From Achromobacter sp. Bel (GTDB taxonomy: Bacteria > Pseudomonadota > Gammaproteobacteria > Burkholderiales > Burkholderiaceae_B): a stretch of 39,779 nucleotides of DNA. Positions 32,759 through 39,779 of this stretch are shown piece after piece. The stretch covers positions 1 through 39,779 of the forward strand of contig NZ_JABBJN010000054.1 of assembly GCF_012928505.1 (NCBI RefSeq), read 5' to 3'. The notes beneath the pieces were generated by a model. It was not told the DNA's origin. It saw only the letters and a list, made by a program, of their open reading frames with translations, and made no database searches. The translations under genes were made by a program, and so were the position numbers. How positions within the stretch are numbered: the stretch's first letter is position 1; every line of letters begins with the position of its first letter.

Positions 32759-34690
32759 TCAGTCGCGCAGGGCGACTTTCACCGGCAGTCGCGCCAAGGC
32801 GTCGCGCAGTTGCTCCTTCAGCGGCGCGGGCGTGCCGGGCGCCGCTTCGACGGCGACGTCCGGTTGCGCATCGGCCAGCACGCGGAAGATCTTGCCGTCT
32901 TCCGTCAGGCCAGCCGCTTGCAAGGTTCGCGCCACCACGGCCTCTACCGACACGGCAGTGGCCAGGCGACGCAAATCGGGTTTGTAGATCTTGCCCACGT
33001 TGGTCATGGGCATGGCATCCAGCACGATGACGCGCTTGGGCCGCGCCGGCCCTTCGTCGACATGCGCGGCGGCATAGGCGACAAGTTCGGCTTCGGTCGC
33101 CTGGGCGCCGTCGGCGAGGGTCACGAAGGCCACGGGCAGTTCGCCCGCGTAGGCGTCCGGGGCGCCGACCGCGGCGCACAGGTGCACTGCGGGGTGCGTG
33201 GCCAACGCGTCTTCGATGGTCTTGGGGTCGATATTGTGGCCGCCGCGGATGATCAGGTCCTTGGCGCGGCCCTGCAGATGCAGCCGGCCCTGTTCGTCCA
33301 TGAACCCCACGTCGCCGCTGATCAGCCAGCCGTCTTCGGTGAAGGCCCGTGCCGTGTCTTCGGGGTCGAGGAAACCGGGGATCACGTTGGGCGCCTTGAA
33401 CAGCACCATGCCGGCCGTGCCCACGGGCAGGTCGCGCGCCGCCTGGCCCGATGGGACGTCCAGGCCCACGATCCGCACCTGCACATACGGCAGCGGGAAC
33501 CCCACGCAGTTCACGGGGAACTCCGAGCCCGGCGGCGTGATGGACGAAATACCGGCCATTTCGGTCATGCCCAGGCTTTCGTTCACATGCAGCCCGAACA
33601 GGCGCTTGAAGCGCGCGGCAAGCTCGGCGGGCAGCGGCGCCGCGCCGGTGCGGCAATAGCGCAGCGACGAGATATCCGCGCCATCCAGCGGCACCTCCGC
33701 CAGCGCGGCCAGGATAGTCGGCACGCCCTGTAGCGAGGTGGCGCGGTGCTTCTCCACCAGCCGCCAGTAGTTGCGCAACACGTCGCGGTTGCGCAGCAGC
33801 ATCGTGGTGGGGATGACGGTTTCCACGCCGGCCGACAGGGCGGCCAGCGAGGCCGGCAGCACGCCCGCCACGTGGAACAGCGGGTAGCCGTTGATGACCA
33901 CGTCGCCCGGCCCGGCGTTCTGCAACTGCACGGCGGCCCAGGCGGTGAAGACCTGGTTGGCATGCGTGTGGATGGCCAGCTTGGGCGCGCCCGTAGTGCC
34001 GCCCGTGTGGAAGTACGCCGCGACGTCGCTGGCGCGGATCACGCGTTCGCTCAGCAGGCGGTCGTCGGGTTGCGCCGAGCGGTTGGCATTGAAGTCCAGC
34101 GCATGGTCGGGCAGGGCGGGGCGGGCCGACAGGGGTTCGTCCAGCGGCGCCACGCGCAGCAGCGTCCGCAGCGTGGGGACGCGTTCGCGCAGCCGCAGGG
34201 CCTTGGACCAGGTGCCGCATTCGGCGTCGGAACCATAGGCGATCAGCACCTTGGCACGGGCCGTCGTCATCAGGGAGGCCAGCTTGTCTTCGGTCAGCAA
34301 CGGATTCAGCGGCTGGACGATGCCGGCGGCCTCGCTGCCCCACAACGCCAGATGGTATTCCAGGCAGCCGGGCAGCATCACGCCGACCGCGTCGCCCGCG
34401 CGCACACCCAGGTCATGCAGCAGGTTGGCGGTCTGGTGAATGCCGGCCAGCAGTTCCCGATAGCTCCAGCGCACCGCCTCGTCGTCCGGGTCGGCTGTGC
34501 GCAGGAAGGTCAGCGCGGTCTTGTCGCCGAAGGCTGCGGCCGAATTGCGGAAGAGCTCGTAGGTGCTTTGCACCGTCAGCGTTTCGGCCAGCGGCCGCGA
34601 TTGCAGCCGTTGCACGTCGGCGGCGCTGCGCACGGGAAATGGCGCCGCGAAGGGGCGCGACAAGGGCGGGGCGGTATAAGCCTGCGTCAT
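32759..34690 (-). CDS. AMP-forming acyl-CoA synthetase (ANL superfamily)
   Basis: 643 residues from ATG 34690 behind AGGAC; a TTG at 34711 would overlap the previous stop. The AMP-binding P-loop FHTGGTTGAPK is at 228-238, the hinge motif GRAKDLIIRGGHNIDP near 485-500, and the catalytic Lys in MTNVGKIYKPDLRR near 565. After that Lys about 70 residues remain, much more than the usual 10-20, so the protein has a C-terminal extension. It would activate an imported acid to its CoA thioester with ATP, the first step for the beta-oxidation enzymes encoded upstream. Substrate unknown; an aliphatic, alicyclic or dicarboxylic acid fits the neighbours. Confidence 0.9.
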   Translation of the reverse strand: MTQAYTAPPLSRPFAAPFPVRSAADVQRLQSRPLAETLTVQSTYELFRNSAAAFGDKTALTFLRTADPDDEAVRWSYRELLAGIHQTANLLHDLGVRAGDAVGVMLPGCLEYHLALWGSEAAGIVQPLNPLLTEDKLASLMTTARAKVLIAYGSDAECGTWSKALRLRERVPTLRTLLRVAPLDEPLSARPALPDHALDFNANRSAQPDDRLLSERVIRASDVAAYFHTGGTTGAPKLAIHTHANQVFTAWAAVQLQNAGPGDVVINGYPLFHVAGVLPASLAALSAGVETVIPTTMLLRNRDVLRNYWRLVEKHRATSLQGVPTILAALAEVPLDGADISSLRYCRTGAAPLPAELAARFKRLFGLHVNESLGMTEMAGISSITPPGSEFPVNCVGFPLPYVQVRIVGLDVPSGQAARDLPVGTAGMVLFKAPNVIPGFLDPEDTARAFTEDGWLISGDVGFMDEQGRLHLQGRAKDLIIRGGHNIDPKTIEDALATHPAVHLCAAVGAPDAYAGELPVAFVTLADGAQATEAELVAYAAAHVDEGPARPKRVIVLDAMPMTNVGKIYKPDLRRLATAVSVEAVVARTLQAAGLTEDGKIFRVLADAQPDVAVEAAPGTPAPLKEQLRDALARLPVKVALRD

Positions 34691-34707
34691 GTCCTGGCGT
34701 CCTCTGT

Positions 34708-35841
34708 TCAAGCCTGCCCCAGCGCGATGTAGCGGCGCAGGTGGTGGTCTTCGTCGCCCAACTGGTGGTCGATCATCACCAGGCGCTTGGCGTAGTGCGC
34801 CAGCGGCAGTTCCCAGGTCATGCCGATACCGCCATGCAACTGGATGCTCTCTTCAGCCACCAGCGTCCCAATGCGGCCGATGGTGTATTTGGCGGCGGAC
34901 AGCGCGCGTTCGCGGAAGGCGCGGTCGGGGTGGTCGAGCGCGGCGGCGGCATTGATCACGGCCGAGCGCGCCTGTTCGATTTCCAGCAGCACGTCCGCCA
35001 TGCGGTGCTGCAGGGCCTGGAAGCTGCCGATGGGTGTGCCGAACTGGCGGCGCGTGCGCAGGTATTCCAGCGTGGCGTCGCGGGCGCATTCCATCGCGCC
35101 TACGGCTTCCGCGCATAACGCCAGGATGCCGCGGCCCGTGGCGCCTTCCAGCAGCGTAAAGCCCGCGCCGGCTTCGCCCAGCAGCGCCTCCGGTGCGAGT
35201 TGCACGTTGTCCAGGCCGACCTCGGCAGCGCGTCCCCCGTCGATCAGGCCGTAGCCGCGCACCGACAGGCCGGGCGTGCCGGCGCTGACCAGGAACAGGC
35301 TGATGCCGGCCTCGTCGTCTTCCGCGCCCGCCGTGCGGGCCGACACCAGGAACAGGTCCGCGTGTTCGCCCGCCGTCACGACCGCCTTGGCGCCGTTGAG
35401 CACCCAGCCGGCGCCCGCGCGTTCTGCGCGGGTGCGCACCTGCGCCAGGTCATAGCCCGATTCCGGCTCGGCGTGCGCCAGCGCGGCGGTGATGGCGCCC
35501 GCGATCAGGCCGTCCAGCGCCTCGCGTTGCGCCGGCGCGCCGGCTGCGGCGATGGCGCTGCCCACCATCAGCGCGTCCAGGAAGGGTTCCACGACCAGTC
35601 CGCGGCCCAGTGCTTCAAAGACCACCGATATATCGAATCCGGCGCCGCCCAGGCCGCCGTCGGCTTCGGAGAACAGCGCGCCGATGGCGCCCAGTTCGGC
35701 GTAGCGGCGCCAGAAATCCACGCTGTAGCCCTGCGCCGATTGCGCGTGGCGTTCGCGGGTGGTGAAGTCGTACTGCTCGGCGACAAAGCGGCGCAGCATG
35801 TCGGACAGCATGCGCCGGTCTTCAGTGTGTTCAAAATTCAT
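34708..35841 (-). CDS. acyl-CoA dehydrogenase, small subunit type (PimD-like)
   Basis: 377 residues with the ACAD N-terminal helical, beta-barrel and C-terminal helical domains (RRQFGTPIGSFQALQHRMAD and QLHGGIGMTWELPLAHYAKR in the last). Both places where acyl-CoA dehydrogenases keep their catalytic Glu look altered: helix G reads ATGRGILAL with no Glu, and the C-terminal YEGT-like position reads IDHQLGDED. It therefore looks like the partner subunit of the large dehydrogenase encoded just upstream (9-base gap), as in the PimC/PimD pimeloyl-CoA dehydrogenase and heteromeric steroid dehydrogenases. FAD site residues were not checked one by one. Confidence 0.87.
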   Translation of the reverse strand: MNFEHTEDRRMLSDMLRRFVAEQYDFTTRERHAQSAQGYSVDFWRRYAELGAIGALFSEADGGLGGAGFDISVVFEALGRGLVVEPFLDALMVGSAIAAAGAPAQREALDGLIAGAITAALAHAEPESGYDLAQVRTRAERAGAGWVLNGAKAVVTAGEHADLFLVSARTAGAEDDEAGISLFLVSAGTPGLSVRGYGLIDGGRAAEVGLDNVQLAPEALLGEAGAGFTLLEGATGRGILALCAEAVGAMECARDATLEYLRTRRQFGTPIGSFQALQHRMADVLLEIEQARSAVINAAAALDHPDRAFRERALSAAKYTIGRIGTLVAEESIQLHGGIGMTWELPLAHYAKRLVMIDHQLGDEDHHLRRYIALGQA

Positions 35842-35850
35842 GGCCGGCCC

Positions 35851-37047
35851 TTACAGTCCCAGGATCATCTTCGAGATGATGTTCTTCTGGATTTCATTGG
35901 AGCCGCCGAAAATCGACAGCTTGCGGTTGTTGAAGTACTGCGCCGCGGCGCTGTCGGCGCCTTCCGGCCCGATGGGCGGGGCGTCATAGCCGTCATGCAG
36001 CGCCTCGGGTACGAACGGGCGCGCATAGGGGCCCATGGCGCGACGGTTCAACGCGGTGATCTCTTGCCGGATCTGCGTGCCGCGGATCTTCAGCATCGAG
36101 CTCTCGGCGCCCGGCGCGCCGCCGCCGGCCACGGCCGCCACGACGCGCAGGTTGGTGGTGCGCATGTTGGCCAGTTCGATTTCGACGCGCGCCAGGCGGG
36201 CGGCGAAATCCGGGTCCTCGGCCAGCGGGCGGCCGTGCTTCTTCTGGCGGGCGGCCACGGCTTTCAGGCGTTCCAGCGCCGCGGCGGATTGGCCCACGCC
36301 GGCGATGTTGGTGCGTTCGTAGGTCAGCAGGTACTTGGCGCAGGTCCAGCCGCGGTTCTCTTCGCCCACCAGGTTTTCGACGGGCACACGCACGTCCGAG
36401 AAGAACACTTCGTTGACTTCGTGCTCGCCGTCCAGCGTGATGATGGGGCGCACTTCGACGCCGGGGCTGTTCATGTCGACCAGCAGGAAGCTGATGCCTT
36501 CCTGGCGGCGGCCTTCCTGCGAGGTGCGCACCAGGCAGAAGATCATGTTGGCGTACTGGCCCAGCGTGGTCCAGGTCTTCTGGCCGTTGACGATGTAGCT
36601 GTCGCCGTCGCGGACGGCGGTCGTCTTGACGGAAGCCAGGTCCGAGCCCGCTCCCGGTTCGGAGTAGCCCTGGCACCACCAATCGCTGCCATCCAGGATG
36701 CGCGGCAGCCAGTACCGGCGCTGTGCGTCGGTGCCGTACTTGATCAGCACGGGCCCCAGCATGCTCAGCCCGAAGGGCACGATGCGGGGCGCCGCCGCCA
36801 ACGCGCATTCATTGTCGAAGATGAATTTCTGCGTGGCGCTCCAGCCGGTGCCGCCGTATTCCACCGGCCAGTGGCTGGCGAGCCAGCCTTGCTGGTTCAG
36901 GATGGCGTGCCATTCGACCATGTCGGCGCGCGCCAGCAGCTTGCCCTGGCCGACCTTGTCGGACAGGCGTTGGGGCAGTTTGGCCGCCAGGAATGCGCGG
37001 ACGTCGTCGCGGAAGGCGTTTTCTTCGGGGGTGAATTCCAGGTCCAT
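35851..37047 (-). CDS. acyl-CoA dehydrogenase, large subunit type (PimC-like)
   Basis: 398 residues. FAD/substrate loops WCQGYSEPGAGSDLASVKT (about 124-142) and NGQKTWTT (154-161) are standard. The C-terminal FGGSNEIQKN has Gly381 where medium-chain enzymes have the catalytic Glu, but helix G has E244 in LLTYERTNIAG, the position used by isovaleryl- and long-chain acyl-CoA dehydrogenases, so E244 is the likely catalytic base. It introduces the alpha-beta double bond into the acyl-CoA and passes electrons to ETF. It pairs with the following small subunit; the large-small arrangement is that of PimC/PimD in dicarboxylate degradation. Confidence 0.9.
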   Translation of the reverse strand: MDLEFTPEENAFRDDVRAFLAAKLPQRLSDKVGQGKLLARADMVEWHAILNQQGWLASHWPVEYGGTGWSATQKFIFDNECALAAAPRIVPFGLSMLGPVLIKYGTDAQRRYWLPRILDGSDWWCQGYSEPGAGSDLASVKTTAVRDGDSYIVNGQKTWTTLGQYANMIFCLVRTSQEGRRQEGISFLLVDMNSPGVEVRPIITLDGEHEVNEVFFSDVRVPVENLVGEENRGWTCAKYLLTYERTNIAGVGQSAAALERLKAVAARQKKHGRPLAEDPDFAARLARVEIELANMRTTNLRVVAAVAGGGAPGAESSMLKIRGTQIRQEITALNRRAMGPYARPFVPEALHDGYDAPPIGPEGADSAAAQYFNNRKLSIFGGSNEIQKNIISKMILGL

Positions 37048-37055
37048 GTCGGTCC

Positions 37056-38237
37056 TTAATAGATTTCAAACAGGCCTGCCGCGCCCATGCCGCCGCCGAT
37101 GCACATCGTGACGACGGCATAGCGGGCGCCGCGGCGGCGGCCTTCGATCAGCACATGGCCGGCCAGACGTGCGCCGGTGACGCCGAACGGGTGGCCCAAT
37201 GCGATGGAGCCGCCGTCCACGTTCAGGCGGTCCATGGGGATGCCCAGCTTTTCCTGGCAGTACAGCGCTTGCGACGCGAAGGCTTCGTTCAGTTCCCAGA
37301 GGTCGATGTCCTGCACCTTCAGGCCGTGGCGCGCCAGCAGCTTAGGCACGGCGTAGACGGGGCCGATGCCCATTTCGTCGGGTTCACAACCGGCGATGGC
37401 CAGGCCACGGAACGCGCCCAGGGGGCGGATGCCGGCGCGTTGCGCGTCGCCTGCTTCCATCAGCACGCAGGCCGCCGCGCCGTCGGACAACTGCGACGCG
37501 TTGCCGGCGGTGACGAACTGGCCGTCGCCGCGCACGGGTGCAAGCCCTGCCAGGGCTTCGTAGGTGGTGCCCGGACGGTTGCAGGTGTCTTTGTCCACCG
37601 TCACTTCACGCTCGCTGACGGCGCCGGTGGCGCGGTCGGTGACGGACATGGTGGTGGTGACGGCGACGATTTCTTCGCGGTAGCGGCCGGCGGCCTGGGC
37701 GGCTTCGGTGCGCGCATGGCTTTGCGCGGCGAAGCGGTCCTGGGCTTCGCGGCTGATGCCGTAGCGGGCTGCCACGATGTCGGCGGTTTCGATCATGGGC
37801 AGGTAGAGCTCGGGCTTGTTGGCCACGATCCACGGGTCCATGCCACTGACGCCGTCGTCACGGGTGCGGATCTGCGACACGAGTTCCACGCCACCCGCGA
37901 TCGCGGCGGGCGCGCCATCGGTCACGATGCGGCCGGCGGCCGAGGCGATGGCTTGCAAGCCCGATGCGCAATAGCGGTTGACGGTGGCGCCGCCAACGCT
38001 GACGGGCAGGCCGGCGCGGATCACCGCCTGGCGGCCGATGTTGCGGCCCGTGGCGCCTTCGGGATAGCCGCAGCCGATGAAGGCGTCTTCGATCAGCGCG
38101 GGGTCGATGCCGGCGCGGTCGACCGCGGCGCGTACCGCGTGGGCCGCCAGTGTGGGGCCGGCGATCAGGTTGAATTCACCGCGCCCCGCCTTGGTGATGG
38201 GGGTGCGGGCGGTAGAGACGATAACGGCTTCGCGCAT
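37056..38237 (-). CDS. acetyl-CoA acyltransferase (thiolase)
   Basis: 393 residues, normal thiolase length. The nucleophile C90 lies in [10 protein letters not shown], the active-site His in [14 protein letters not shown] (about 340-353) and the second Cys in [12 protein letters not shown] close to the C-terminus. It splits 3-ketoacyl-CoA into acetyl-CoA and a shortened acyl-CoA, the last step of a beta-oxidation round. It follows the hydroxyacyl-CoA dehydrogenase gene by 56 bases and precedes the large dehydrogenase by 8. Closest in context to PimB of pim operons; a broad FadA-type role is the alternative. Confidence 0.92.
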   Translation of the reverse strand: MREAVIVSTARTPITKAGRGEFNLIAGPTLAAHAVRAAVDRAGIDPALIEDAFIGCGYPEGATGRNIGRQAVIRAGLPVSVGGATVNRYCASGLQAIASAAGRIVTDGAPAAIAGGVELVSQIRTRDDGVSGMDPWIVANKPELYLPMIETADIVAARYGISREAQDRFAAQSHARTEAAQAAGRYREEIVAVTTTMSVTDRATGAVSEREVTVDKDTCNRPGTTYEALAGLAPVRGDGQFVTAGNASQLSDGAAACVLMEAGDAQRAGIRPLGAFRGLAIAGCEPDEMGIGPVYAVPKLLARHGLKVQDIDLWELNEAFASQALYCQEKLGIPMDRLNVDGGSIALGHPFGVTGARLAGHVLIEGRRRGARYAVVTMCIGGGMGAAGLFEIY

Positions 38238-38293
38238 GGGAGGTTCCTGTGGAATGAGGTCGGATCGAAAGCGGGGGAAGCGGAATCCGCGGC

Positions 38294-39779
38294 TTAGCCA
38301 GCCTGGTTCAGGCTGGCGAAATTGCGGCCGGACTCGACCAGCTGCACGAGCAGCGGCGACGGCTTCCAGAACGCGGGGTCTTCGCGGGCGTAGCTGCGGA
38401 TGTCGGCCAGCACCTGGTCCAGGCCCACACTGTCGGCGTAATGCATGGGGCCGCCGCGGTAGCGCGGGAAGCCGTAGCCGGACAGGAACACCACATCGAC
38501 GTCCGACGGCCGTAGCGCGATGCCCTGATGCAACACGTTGGCCGCTTCGTTGATCATGGCGGCCAGATAGCGGCGCTGGATGTCTTCACGCGAGAACGGG
38601 CGCGGCGCGACGCCGGCGCGGCGGCGTTCTTCGTCGATGATGGCCAGCACCTCGGGGTCGGGCGTGCCGACGCGGGCGCCGTCGGGATACAGGTAGAAGC
38701 CGCGCCCCGTCTTTTGACCGAACCAGCCGCGTTCGCACAGGCGGTCGGGGATCTGCACATAGCGTAGCGCCGGATCGCGCGTGGCGGCGCGGCGCTTGCG
38801 GGTCGCCCAGCCGATGTCGCCGCCGGCCAGGTCCGCCATCTGGTAGGGCCCCATCGGATAGCCGAATTCGCGTACTGCCGCGTCGATGTCGTAAGGCGAT
38901 GCGCCGTCTTCCATCATCATGTCGGCCGCCTGGCGGTGCACGGCCAGGATGCGGTTGCCGATGAAGCCGTCGCACACGCCGGCGCGCACCGGCGTCTTGC
39001 GCAACCGCCGCGCCAGTTCGAACCCGGTGGCCACGGTGTCCGCCGCCGTCTGATCGCCCACCACGATTTCCAGCAGTTTCATGATGTTGGCGGGGGAAAA
39101 GAAGTGCAGCCCCAGCACATCGGCCGGCCCGCGCGTGGCCGAGGCGATGCGGTTCACGTCCAGGTACGAGGTGTTCGTGGCCAGCACGGCACCGGGCTTG
39201 GCCACGCGGTCCAGTTGGGCGAAGACGGCAAGCTTGACGTCCATGTCCTCGAACACGGCTTCGATGATCAGGTCGGCGTCGCCCAGCGCGTCATAGGTGG
39301 TCGCGCCTGTGAAGCGCGCCATCCGGCCGTCGCGCTCGTCGGGCGTGATGCGGCCTTTCTTGACCAGCAGGTCGTATACCTGGGCCACGCGCGCGCGGCC
39401 GCGTTCCAGCGCGGCCTCGTCCTGTTCGACCATCACGACCGGCAGGCCGGCATCCAGCACCGACACGGCGATGCCCGCGCCCATCGTGCCGCCGCCCACC
39501 ACGCCGACTTCCTCCAGCCGGCGGGGCCGCGCTTCTTTCAATTCAGGGATCTTGGCGGTTTCGCGCTCCGCGAAAAAGGCGTGCACCAGCCCGGCGCGCT
39601 GCGGGCTTTCCAGGCATTGCAGGAACAGGGCGCGTTCGGTGCGCAGGCCCTCGTCGAAAGGTTGTTCGATGGCGGCGCGCACGGCCTCGACGATCTTCGC
39701 GGGCGAGTACAGGCCGCGCAACGTCTTGGCGACCTGCTCGGCGGCAGCGGATGCTTCAGTCAGTGCCGCGGCCTTGTCG
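38294..39779 (-). CDS. 3-hydroxyacyl-CoA dehydrogenase, probably C-terminal part of a FadB/PimF-like bifunctional enzyme (5' end outside window)
   Basis: The frame is open to the right edge (upstream codons 39722-39778 read [22 protein letters not shown]), so the visible 495 residues are a partial protein. The linker ([27 protein letters not shown]) is typical of the junction after an enoyl-CoA hydratase domain. Then come the NAD-binding [13 protein letters not shown], the catalytic His in [18 protein letters not shown] and the two C-terminal 3HCDH domains ([20 protein letters not shown], and [14 protein letters not shown]). It hydrates enoyl-CoA (if the missing domain is present) and oxidises 3-hydroxyacyl-CoA with NAD. 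First visible gene of the operon; the promoter is off the edge. Confidence 0.9.
   Translation of the reverse strand, partial: DKAAALTEASAAAEQVAKTLRGLYSPAKIVEAVRAAIEQPFDEGLRTERALFLQCLESPQRAGLVHAFFAERETAKIPELKEARPRRLEEVGVVGGGTMGAGIAVSVLDAGLPVVMVEQDEAALERGRARVAQVYDLLVKKGRITPDERDGRMARFTGATTYDALGDADLIIEAVFEDMDVKLAVFAQLDRVAKPGAVLATNTSYLDVNRIASATRGPADVLGLHFFSPANIMKLLEIVVGDQTAADTVATGFELARRLRKTPVRAGVCDGFIGNRILAVHRQAADMMMEDGASPYDIDAAVREFGYPMGPYQMADLAGGDIGWATRKRRAATRDPALRYVQIPDRLCERGWFGQKTGRGFYLYPDGARVGTPDPEVLAIIDEERRRAGVAPRPFSREDIQRRYLAAMINEAANVLHQGIALRPSDVDVVFLSGYGFPRYRGGPMHYADSVGLDQVLADIRSYAREDPAFWKPSPLLVQLVESGRNFASLNQAG

Noticed and set aside
31427..33733. A 768-codon plus-strand open frame across gntR, the Bug gene and the ligase
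   Set aside because: It is antisense to three well-supported minus-strand genes and has low-complexity His/Arg/Gly composition. The same applies to the long frames at 15965-17638, 17631-19601, 35200-37059 and 37155-38297.
1..39779. Insertion sequences, prophage genes, tRNA or rRNA genes
   Set aside because: No transposase or phage-type proteins, no terminal inverted repeats with target duplications and no cloverleaf or rRNA-like stretch were recognised by eye. A tRNA scan was not run.

Overview
The window is GC-rich with dense, mostly co-directional gene blocks, ATGA/GTGA stop-start overlaps and many GTG starts. A Bug-type periplasmic binding protein, two LysR genes each divergent from a transporter gene, large fatty-acid-type CoA degradation genes and a complete Wsp operon together suggest a beta-proteobacterium of the Alcaligenaceae, most like Achromobacter or Bordetella. 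That placement is inference from gene content, not from a marker gene. No rRNA, tRNA, insertion sequence, prophage or CRISPR array was seen; this looks like ordinary chromosome.

Layout. 1-2762: end of a FGGY sugar kinase, a GlpD-like flavoprotein dehydrogenase and a GntR/UTRA regulator, joined by 4-base overlaps (a polyol-phosphate catabolic unit). 2780-3355 (-): a small protein with a C-terminal membrane anchor. 3356-3680: AT-richer regulatory region. 3681-7498: three-gene membrane-bound dehydrogenase (Tat-exported small subunit, GMC flavoprotein with a four-cysteine cluster motif, tri-haem cytochrome c), closed by a strong terminator. 7673-11583: a FAN1-like VRR-NUC nuclease overlapping an XPD/DinG-type helicase that itself carries a RecB/Cas4-like nuclease domain. 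11672-12058: small exported protein. 12069-14639: MFS exporter divergent from a LysR regulator. 14715-15808: TetR regulator overlapping a PaaI-type thioesterase. 16004-17485: amidase-signature hydrolase.

17745-26220: wspA-wspB-wspC-wspD-wspE-wspF-wspR in the canonical order. Membrane receptor WspA, adaptors WspB and WspD, methyltransferase WspC and methylesterase WspF would tune the hybrid kinase WspE, which phosphorylates the GGEEF diguanylate cyclase WspR, so that surface-related signals raise c-di-GMP. All key residues are intact.

26300-28242: Lrp/AsnC regulator divergent from a PLP-dependent Cys/Met-metabolism enzyme. 28299-30835: a 14-helix MFS exporter divergent from a LysR regulator, with a clear palindromic operator between them. 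30832-39779 (-): a catabolic operon running right to left: bifunctional 3-hydroxyacyl-CoA dehydrogenase (cut by the window edge), thiolase, large and small acyl-CoA dehydrogenase subunits, AMP-forming acyl-CoA ligase and a Bug solute-binding protein, followed by a GntR/FCD regulator. Its content resembles the pim (dicarboxylate/pimelate) operon of Rhodopseudomonas palustris and suggests uptake, activation and beta-oxidation of an organic acid.

The items most worth a second look are the two-nuclease/one-helicase module at 7673-11583 and the acyl-CoA dehydrogenase pair in which only the large subunit seems to keep a catalytic glutamate. No wholly novel system was recognised with confidence.
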